A program made the position numbers and the translations under genes. From the NCBI GenBank assembly GCA_964535025.1, contig CAZHRW010000173.1, positions 1 through 5,572 on the forward strand: a stretch of DNA of 5,572 nucleotides. Direction: 5' to 3'. This DNA comes from JAAYZK01 sp964535025 (GTDB lineage Bacteria; Planctomycetota; Phycisphaerae; SM23-33; FEN-1343). The notes under the pieces were generated by a model. That model searched no databases and was not told where the DNA came from. It was given only the letters and a program-made list of their open reading frames with translations. Position 1 is the stretch's first letter, and the number at the start of each line of letters is the position of its first letter. This document shows positions 1 to 4,639 of the stretch, piece after piece.

Positions 1-1
1 C

Positions 2-1090
2 GGCCTGGCGGTCCGCGAGGAAACCGCCCGGCGGGTCGAGGCGGGGCTCCTCTCGGCCGTCGCGACGGCGTGCGGGGTCGTCGCGGCCGACGGGCTCGCC
101 GTGGACGACCTCCGCGACGGGTGGGCCGCCGGCGACGCGGCGGTGTTCACCGGCACGATCAACGGGGGACAATTCACCATCACCGCGACCGACGACGGCG
201 TCGCCCGGCCGGGACTGGCCGACGAGGCGGCGCGGCTGAACGCCAACACCGCCACGGCCGAGATGCTCGCGGGCCTGGACGCCATGGATCCCACCGCCGC
301 CGCCGCGCTGGTCGCCGCCCGCGCCGCCCTGGCCGCACGCATCGCCGACGCGGCCGCCCCGGCGGCCCCGCCGGTCGGGCTGACCGGCCCGATCGCCACG
401 CTCGACCAGCTCGAACGCCTGCTGCGGGAGGCCACCGACGGCGACGACGTGGCCACCGAGGCGCTGCTCGAGCGGCTCACCATCCACACGCGGGCGCTGA
501 ACCTCGACGCCGACGGCCGTCGGCGGGTCAACCTCAACACCGCGGCGCCGGCCGAGCTGATGGGGCGGCTGGCCGCCTGGCTCGCCCCCGAGCAGGTCGA
601 CGCGATCGTCCGCGCCCGCGATTCCCAGCCGTTCACCAGCGTCGGGGAATTGCTGACGCGGCCGCTGACGGTCCCGGGACCGGAGGGTCAGCCCGTGGCC
701 GTCACGATCCCGCCAGAGGTGGTCGCGGCGTGCGTCGATCATCTGGCGGTGACCGATGCGCCGGTCCTGCCCGGGCGGGTGAACGTCAACACCGCCTCGG
801 CGGAGGTGCTCGCCTGCCTGCCGGGGCTCGACGCCACGACGGCCGCGGCGCTGGTCGACTACCGCCGGACGGCCGATCGTGCCGCGCTGCAGTCGATCGG
901 CTGGCTGCTGGCGGTGCTGGACGATGAAACCTTCCGTCTGGCGGCCCCGCACGTGACGACGCGGACCGCCCAGTTCCGGGCTGAGGTCGCCTGGACGGAC
1001 GACAACGGCGGTCGTCCGGCCGGCGCCACGGCCGTCATCGAACGCGCCGGCGGCCGCGTGGGCCTGTTGTGCCTTGAAAGGCCCGAGTGA
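2..1090 (+). CDS. gspK: GspK-like type II secretion minor pseudopilin, 5' partial
   Basis: The frame is open from the window's first bases to TGA at 1088-1090, giving 362 residues with no start or prepilin leader visible, so the N-terminus lies upstream. The residues that begin at the edge are rich in Ala/Arg helix (REETARRVEAGLLSAV). They are followed by a D-L-R-D-G-W segment and by FTITATDD...LADEAARLNANTA, which is how GspK proteins pass from the pilin helix and first strands into the 'DE.gklNlN' region. Three helix-hairpin-helix/SAM-like motifs follow: NANTA near residue 80, NLNTA near 177 and NVNTA near 261, each followed by a 'LPGL...ALV.YR'-type helix. In the family, GspK sits at the tip of the pseudopilus with GspI and GspJ. 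A ComEA-like DNA-binding HhH protein is the main alternative, but the helical N-terminus and the secretion genes downstream favour GspK. The usual family has two SAM-like domains, so a third motif is notable. The start codon and signal are missing only because of the window edge. Confidence 0.8.
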   Translation, partial: GLAVREETARRVEAGLLSAVATACGVVAADGLAVDDLRDGWAAGDAAVFTGTINGGQFTITATDDGVARPGLADEAARLNANTATAEMLAGLDAMDPTAAAALVAARAALAARIADAAAPAAPPVGLTGPIATLDQLERLLREATDGDDVATEALLERLTIHTRALNLDADGRRRVNLNTAAPAELMGRLAAWLAPEQVDAIVRARDSQPFTSVGELLTRPLTVPGPEGQPVAVTIPPEVVAACVDHLAVTDAPVLPGRVNVNTASAEVLACLPGLDATTAAALVDYRRTADRAALQSIGWLLAVLDDETFRLAAPHVTTRTAQFRAEVAWTDDNGGRPAGATAVIERAGGRVGLLCLERPE

Positions 1091-1122
1091 ATGTGGGACC
1101 ATGCATGGCGGGTGCGCAACAG

Positions 1123-1138
1123 CGAATATCGAATATCG
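1123..1138. repeat. 16-bp direct repeat, copy 1
   Basis: CGAATATCGAATATCG is itself a tandem of CGAATAT. It is identical to the sequence at 1400-1415. The two copies bracket the palindrome, with 261 bases between them. Confidence 0.8.
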
Positions 1139-1155
1139 CTGCTGAACGACAGAGC

Positions 1156-1360
1156 CAGCCACAAAGGACACAAAGCCACAACAGAAAGGACGGCAACAAC
1201 AAAGCCAGGCCACAGAGGCCACAAAGGCCACAGAGAGAAATCGCATCAAGTGACGCGAACTTGACTTACTCTGTGTTCTCCGTGCCCTCTGTGGCACAAG
1301 CCGTTGTCATTTATGCCTTTGCGTTCTTTGTGCCCTTTGGGGCTCTTCTGGTCGTGGCTG
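1156..1360. repeat. Outer inverted repeat arms around the inner hairpin
   Basis: CAGCCAC at 1156-1162 is the exact reverse complement of GTGGCTG at 1354-1360. The next block on the left, 1161-1175 (acaaaggacacaaag), pairs at 13 of 15 positions with the complement of 1326-1340, with unpaired bases between the two blocks on the right side. The centres of the inner and outer arms fall within a few bases of each other (about 1250-1258), so this is one nested structure rather than two unrelated repeats. Confidence 0.6.
1210..1294. repeat. Inner inverted repeat, 26-base arms, 21 of 26 paired
   Basis: The left arm 1210-1235 (starting ccacagaggccacaaagg) matches the reverse complement of the right arm 1269-1294 at 21 of 26 positions by manual alignment. 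The loop is 33 bases. Inside it a further perfect 6-base pair, TCAAGT (1246-1251) with ACTTGA (1259-1264), can form the tip. The RNA could fold into a long hairpin, so attenuation, termination or mRNA processing is possible. There is no U-tract after the arm, so a simple intrinsic terminator is not supported. Confidence 0.75.
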
Positions 1361-1399
1361 TTTGCGGCGACAAAGCAACGACGAAAACGGGATGAGAAC

Positions 1400-1415
1400 C
1401 GAATATCGAATATCG
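1400..1415. repeat. 16-bp direct repeat, copy 2
   Basis: This is an exact copy of the 16-mer at 1123-1138, in the same orientation, downstream of the palindrome. It is too long to be expected by chance in a few hundred bases, and low complexity explains only part of it. Confidence 0.8.
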
Positions 1416-1468
1416 ACGTGGGCTGGCGTCCCAAAGGATACGTGTTGTCGTTGGTCGTCGACTTCGAA

Positions 1469-1499
1469 ATTCGATAGTCGCTGTTCAGCATTCGATAGT
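1469..1499. repeat. ATTCGATAGT direct repeat pair, inverted relative of the 16-mer
   Basis: ATTCGATAGT occurs at 1469-1478 and again at 1490-1499. It resembles the complement of the 16-mer (cgatattcgatattcg), so this pair points the other way from the copies at 1123 and 1400. The CTGTTCAGC between the two copies mirrors GCTGAAC next to copy 1. The second copy ends 23 bases before the chosen start of the gspL-like gene. Confidence 0.65.
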
Positions 1500-1506
1500 T
1501 GCCGTG

Positions 1507-1513
1507 AAAAAGG
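1507..1513 (+). promoter_or_regulatory. Ribosome binding site choosing GTG 1523
   Basis: AAAAAGG ends 9 bases before GTG at 1523, a usable Shine-Dalgarno spacing. It directly abuts TTG 1514, which makes that longer start unlikely, and it is 33 bases from ATG 1547. Confidence 0.5.
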
Positions 1514-1522
1514 TTGCCTGGA

Positions 1523-2941
1523 GTGAGTCGCCTACGATCCACCGGCATGTGGGGGCTGGATGTCGCCGACAAGCGTCTTCGGTTGGTCCGCATCGTGCGC
1601 GAGGGCCGTCGGTTGCGTCTGTCGCGGGCGGTCTCCATCGCCGTGGCCGCCGACGCGACGGATGCGCAGTTGGCCGACCTGCTGCACCGGGCGGTGCTCG
1701 GCAGCGGCGAGACGGGCGAACAGGTGGCGGTGTGCCTGCCGGCGACGGGCGGCTACGTCCGCGGCGGCAGCGATGAGCCGTCCGCGTCGCCCCAGGCCGC
1801 CGGGGCCGACGCGTTCATCGCCGACACGTGGTCCGTTGGCGAGGGCGATGCCGCGCGGGTTGTCCACGCCGCCGTCGACCGCGCCGAGGCGCTGCGGCTG
1901 ATCGGGATCGTTCAGCGGGCGGACCTCCGGGTGGCCCACGTGACCCTCGCCCAGTTGGCGACGGCGGCAGCGGCGGGCCTGCTGGCCGGCGCCCGCGGCG
2001 CTGAGGCCGTCGTGGCCGTCGACCACGGGCAGGTGCGGTTCGTGCTGGCCCGCGACGGCCTGCCGGAGGTGTGCCGGTCCAGCCCGCTCGATAGCGCCGC
2101 CCCGGCCAGCGAGGACGTCGTCACCAAGGCCGTCGGCCTCTGCCGTGCCGCCCGCATGATCGCCCCGGACGCCTGGCCGTCCGAGGTGACGGTCATTGCC
2201 GACGACGATCGCTGGGCGGCGCTGGAAGGCGCCGCCGCGTCGCTAGGCGCGGCCCCGCGGCGGCTGGCGCCGGGCGGGTGGGCGTCCCTGGCGGCCGGCG
2301 ACGACGGCCCCGACGAGTTCAGCGAGTATGCCGTGCCGATCGGCGCGGTGCTGATGGCGATGGGGCTGACCCGTCGGGAGATGGATTTCCGTGCGCTGCT
2401 GACCCAGCCGTCGACGGCCCGGCCGCTGGTTCGCAAGCGGTTCTGGGCGGCGCTGGCGGCGGCGGCGGTCGTGGCCGTGGTCGCGACGATCGGCATCGAG
2501 TGGGCCCGCAAGCAGGCCACCCTGGCAACGCTGCAGGCGCGTTACAACGAGCGGCAGCCGCGGCTGCAACGCGCCCGCGAGGTGAAGGCCGCGTGGGACC
2601 GCCTGCGGCCGTGGCTCAACGACGATCTCGGCGGCGGGCGAATCAGGCATTTGGGCATCCTGCGCGACATCGCGGCGGTCTTTCCCGACGCGGCCGAGGC
2701 GTACGTCTCGGAGATGACCGTCGACCTCGGTCGCGAGGGGTCCTCGGTCCAGGTGTCGCTGCGGGGCCAGGCGGTCAGCAGCGAGGTCGTGCACGAATGC
2801 ATCGAACGGATGAACGCGTCGCAGCGGCTGTCGGCCCAGTTGGGTCCGGTCAGCGATGTCGAACAGGCGGCGAGTTACCCCAAAGGTTACCAGATCCCCA
2901 TCACGATTGAGGCGGGCGGCGATGGACGAGACGCGCCGTAA
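1523..2941 (+). CDS. gspL: GspL-like protein (PilM-like and PilN-like domains in one chain)
   Basis: This 472-residue protein (GTG 1523 to TAA 2939-2941) has the architecture of GspL, which in the family recruits the secretion ATPase GspE to the inner membrane and contacts GspM. Residues about 8-300 look like a PilM/GspL actin-like cytoplasmic domain. GMWGLDVADKRLRLVRI matches the family's opening strand-turn-strand, and AVVAVDHG (162-169) followed by VRFVLARDG resembles the second phosphate-type strand pair. A single membrane helix at about 307-328 (FWAALAAAAVVAVVATIGIE) follows basic residues, placing the N-terminus inside. A coiled coil (about 330-360) and a PilN-like ferredoxin fold (about 375-468) end the chain, with the family's 'v..sl.G.a.s..vv..ci..mn.s' pattern. 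In T4P systems PilM and PilN are separate; here they are one protein, as in T2SS. The start is uncertain (TTG 1514 or ATG 1547 are alternatives). The gene overlaps the next by 20 bases. Confidence 0.75.
   Translation: MSRLRSTGMWGLDVADKRLRLVRIVREGRRLRLSRAVSIAVAADATDAQLADLLHRAVLGSGETGEQVAVCLPATGGYVRGGSDEPSASPQAAGADAFIADTWSVGEGDAARVVHAAVDRAEALRLIGIVQRADLRVAHVTLAQLATAAAAGLLAGARGAEAVVAVDHGQVRFVLARDGLPEVCRSSPLDSAAPASEDVVTKAVGLCRAARMIAPDAWPSEVTVIADDDRWAALEGAAASLGAAPRRLAPGGWASLAAGDDGPDEFSEYAVPIGAVLMAMGLTRREMDFRALLTQPSTARPLVRKRFWAALAAAAVVAVVATIGIEWARKQATLATLQARYNERQPRLQRAREVKAAWDRLRPWLNDDLGGGRIRHLGILRDIAAVFPDAAEAYVSEMTVDLGREGSSVQVSLRGQAVSSEVVHECIERMNASQRLSAQLGPVSDVEQAASYPKGYQIPITIEAGGDGRDAP
2909..2912 (+). 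promoter_or_regulatory. Ribosome binding site for the gspM-like gene
   Basis: GAGG lies inside the end of the gspL-like gene, 9 bases before ATG 2922. It supports this start over the upstream in-frame codons, which would add 22 residues that do not resemble a membrane-protein N-terminus. Confidence 0.5.
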
Positions 2942-4034
2942 ACGCATCCTGCTGACGCTCGCGGCCGTGCTCAGCGCGGTGCTGGTCGGCGACCGCGTCG
3001 TACGGCCGATGGTGACCGACGCGCTGTCGGCGGCCGATGCGCGGATCGCCGAACTGAGCGCGGCGCTGGACGAGGCGCCGGCGGATGAGGATCTGGCGCT
3101 GCTGGAATCGCGCCTCCGGGACGCCCGGACGTTCTTGGGCATGAGCGGCGCCCGCCAGCGGCTGTACCTCGAGTCGTTGATCGGCCAGCACCTGCTCAGC
3201 AGCGTGCTGCCCCGCCCGCCGGCCGGCCTGGAGGACTGGCCGGGCAAGCAGACGGTCTCCTACCAGTTGACGCTGCGTCGGATCTCCCTGGTCCAGTTGG
3301 GCCAGGCGCTGGCGGCCCTGGACGCCGACCCGCTGCCGATGCGGATCGACCACCTGCGGCTCGCCCCGGCGGCCGAGGGCGACCGGATGCTGAACGTCAC
3401 GTTGATCGTCTCGGTGCTGTCGGACCCGTCGCTGGCCGACGCGGCGGATCCGCCGCCGATGCCGACGGCGCCGACGACCCGCCCGGCCGGGGCGGGTGTG
3501 GCGCTGAAGAACATCTTCTTCCCCCTGACCGACGGACAGCCCTTGCCGCCGGAGGCGCTGGTGCGGCCGTTTACCGTCGTGGGGTTCGAGGGCTCCGGGC
3601 GCGACGCCCGGGTCCTGCTGCACGCCGACGCGCCCGCCGAAGACCTGTGGCTGAAGGTGGGCATGGCCATCGACGGCGCCACGCTCGTCGACATCGCCGA
3701 CGACGCGGCGGTGTTCCAGTTCGGCGCGTCGACGACGGCCCTGGCGCTCGGTCAGACCTCCGGGCGGCTGGGCCTGGGGCGGCGGACCTTCCGCACCCAC
3801 TGCCGCGTCGTCGCCATCGTCCAAGAGGGCGACCAGCAGCTGGTGCTGGCGCGCTTCGACGGCCGTGCCGGCTACGTCTACCTCGCCGCCGGCGACACGC
3901 TGCCCAACGGGCGGATCGTCTCGGTCGAGCCCGACGCGATCGTCCTGGAGTATGCCGGGTACAAGGAGGTCGTCACCGTCGGCCAGGACAGCGACAGCTC
4001 GATCCCGCCATGGACGATGATGGAGGGACCATGA
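2922..4034 (+). CDS. GspM/PilO-like membrane protein fused to two GspC/PilP-like HR domains
   Basis: This is a 370-residue protein. After the basic start MDETRRKR comes one membrane helix (about 9-23), then a coiled coil (34-73, ARIAELSAALDEA). A ferredoxin-like region follows at about 114-168 (YQLTLRRISLVQLGQALAAL, then IDHLRLAP and LNVTLIVSVL). This order is that of GspM and PilO, which pair with GspL/PilN at the inner membrane. A Pro-rich linker (about 178-191) leads to ALKNIFFPL (194-202). Two similar beta-rich modules then follow at about 215-278 (VVGFEG...LKVGMAIDGATLVDIADDAAVF) and 293-355 (VVAIVQEG...LAAGDTLPNGRIVSVEPDAIVL). Their 'vGd.l.ga.lv.I..d.vvl...g' pattern is that of the GspC homology region and of PilP, which bind the secretin N0 domain. 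The fusion could therefore link the inner-membrane platform to the secretin directly. ATGA overlaps the next gene. Alternative: one domain is a different beta-barrel. The GspM part is secure by pattern; the HR calls are good but not proven. Confidence 0.65.
   Translation: MDETRRKRILLTLAAVLSAVLVGDRVVRPMVTDALSAADARIAELSAALDEAPADEDLALLESRLRDARTFLGMSGARQRLYLESLIGQHLLSSVLPRPPAGLEDWPGKQTVSYQLTLRRISLVQLGQALAALDADPLPMRIDHLRLAPAAEGDRMLNVTLIVSVLSDPSLADAADPPPMPTAPTTRPAGAGVALKNIFFPLTDGQPLPPEALVRPFTVVGFEGSGRDARVLLHADAPAEDLWLKVGMAIDGATLVDIADDAAVFQFGASTTALALGQTSGRLGLGRRTFRTHCRVVAIVQEGDQQLVLARFDGRAGYVYLAAGDTLPNGRIVSVEPDAIVLEYAGYKEVVTVGQDSDSSIPPWTMMEGP
4022..4027 (+). promoter_or_regulatory. Ribosome binding site for the lipoprotein gene
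   Basis: GGAGGG lies 3 bases before ATG 4031, which is close but strong. It is within the last codons of the upstream gene, consistent with coupled translation at the ATGA junction. Confidence 0.55.
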
Positions 4035-4639
4035 GAACGGCGAAGCTTCACTATCGCGTCGCCCTGCCGTCGCTGCTTGTGGTGGGCGCATGGCTGGCCG
4101 GCTGCGGCGTGCGGCCGGACGAGACGGCTGTCAAGGCGCCGCCGCCTCCGCCGCGGGTGATGGATCCGGCGTCGGCGTCGGCAGGGCGGCAGTGGTTGGC
4201 GCGGTGGCGGTCCGAGCCGGCGACGGCGGCGGGTGACACCGTGCGTTACGCGTTCCTGATCGGCGAATCGGCCCCGTCGGGCCGGGAGGGCTATTCCCGC
4301 CTGACCTGCCGCCTGGTGCTCCAGGATGGCGACTACAAGCCCGTTCGACGGGACGGCAGGATCCGGATGGTCCTGATCGCCTCGCCCAACCGGCCGGACG
4401 AACGGGTGGTGGGCGTCTGGCAGCTCGACGCCGCGACGGCGGACGGGCATTACCGCTATGGTATCATGCCGGGCTACCTGCTGGATCTTCTCTGGCCGCG
4501 GGTCGAGGGTGTCGGCACCTACCGGCTGGTGATGCGATGGACCGCCCCGCAGGGCGAGGCCCACGTGACGACGACGTTCCATTTTGAGGATGTGTTCGGT
4601 TATGACCTGCAGACCACGCCCACGACATCGACATCGTAA
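4031..4639 (+). CDS. Unrecognised lipoprotein between GspC-like and secretin genes
   Basis: This is a 202-residue protein whose function I do not recognise. A positive N-region (MRTAKLHYR) and hydrophobic stretch end in a textbook lipobox, LAGC, with the modified Cys at residue 25, so the product is probably a lipoprotein anchored on the periplasmic side. After a PPPPPP stretch (37-42) there are beta-strand-like segments (SRLTCRLVLQDGDY, GRIRMVLIA, ERVVGVWQLD) and a C-terminal GTYRLVMRWTAPQG...VTTTFHFED, suggesting an Ig-like or similar beta-sandwich. There is no catalytic motif. ATGA couples it to the gene upstream, and its end overlaps the secretin gene by 38 bases, so it is very likely made with the secretin. 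By position it could be a pilotin-like or PilP-like secretin partner, but pilotins of known families are smaller and mostly helical or tetratricopeptide-like. This role is inference. The C-terminal TTPTTSTS tail comes from the overlapping frame region. Confidence 0.7.
   Translation: MRTAKLHYRVALPSLLVVGAWLAGCGVRPDETAVKAPPPPPRVMDPASASAGRQWLARWRSEPATAAGDTVRYAFLIGESAPSGREGYSRLTCRLVLQDGDYKPVRRDGRIRMVLIASPNRPDERVVGVWQLDAATADGHYRYGIMPGYLLDLLWPRVEGVGTYRLVMRWTAPQGEAHVTTTFHFEDVFGYDLQTTPTTSTS
4585..4590 (+). promoter_or_regulatory. Ribosome binding site deciding the secretin start
   Basis: TGAGGA lies 11 bases before ATG 4602. An in-frame ATG at 4590 has no such site at a usable distance, since it overlaps this motif. 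Starting at 4602 gives an intact signal peptide. Confidence 0.45.

Larger units (their letters stand above)
1123..1499. repeat. Composite intergenic repeat element (palindrome flanked by AT-richer repeats)
   Basis: The element reads as a unit: the repeat CGAATATCGAATATCG (1123-1138), a nested imperfect palindrome (1156-1360), a second identical copy of that 16-mer (1400-1415), then two copies of ATTCGATAGT (1469-1478 and 1490-1499) in the opposite sense. The words GCTGAAC at 1140-1146 and GTTCAGC at 1483-1489 are reverse complements, so the outer ends are also roughly inverted. It contains no transposase. Established knowledge: intergenic text of this style recurs in many planctomycete and PVC-type genomes and is often mis-called as small proteins rich in 'LCVLC' or 'SVFSVPSV'. 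Membership of such a family is my recognition, not a search result. It could be a non-autonomous mobile element or a REP-like sequence. Confidence 0.6.
1091..1522. other. Intergenic region of about 430 bases with repeats, no convincing gene
   Basis: This gap separates the gspK-like gene from the gspL-like gene. GC over 1121-1500 is about 51% by hand count, well below the neighbouring coding DNA. It is filled by the nested palindrome and the gaatatcgaatatcg-type repeats listed separately. Open frames exist on both strands, but their predicted proteins are just translations of the repeat and lack a plausible start context or domain. I see no tRNA, no CRISPR array and no convincing sigma-70 promoter. 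A promoter for the downstream genes could still be present in the last 100 bases. Confidence 0.75.

Noticed and set aside
859..1224. Minus-strand frame of 121 residues (MWPLWPGFVV and FSSDIRYSLL)
   Set aside because: About half lies antisense inside the gspK-like gene and the rest is repeat. It has no promoter or homologous pattern.
1210..1294. Intrinsic terminator for the gspK-like gene
   Set aside because: The hairpin arms are imperfect, the loop is long and no run of T follows, so I keep it as a repeat only.
1087..1395. Open frame of 102 residues starting in the gspK stop region (reads SVFSVPSVAQ and VIYAFAFFVPFG)
   Set aside because: The sequence is translation of the palindromic repeat, a known source of false small genes. 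There is no ribosome site and no domain, and the GC and codon use differ from real genes here.
1123..1499. CRISPR array
   Set aside because: The repeats are few, of different sizes and in mixed orientation, with no evenly spaced units.
1361..1506. Sigma-70 promoter for the gspL-like gene
   Set aside because: Short TTG- and TAT-like words occur, but no pair has the right spacing and sequence to support a call.
1246..1638. Minus-strand frame of 130 residues crossing the gap and the gspL-like start
   Set aside because: It spans repeat and antisense coding DNA and has no family pattern.
2901..4091. Long minus-strand frame of 396 residues opposite the gspM-like gene
   Set aside because: It is a high-GC shadow: the plus strand carries the recognisable membrane helix, coiled coil and HR modules, while this one is Arg/Gln-rich without any domain.
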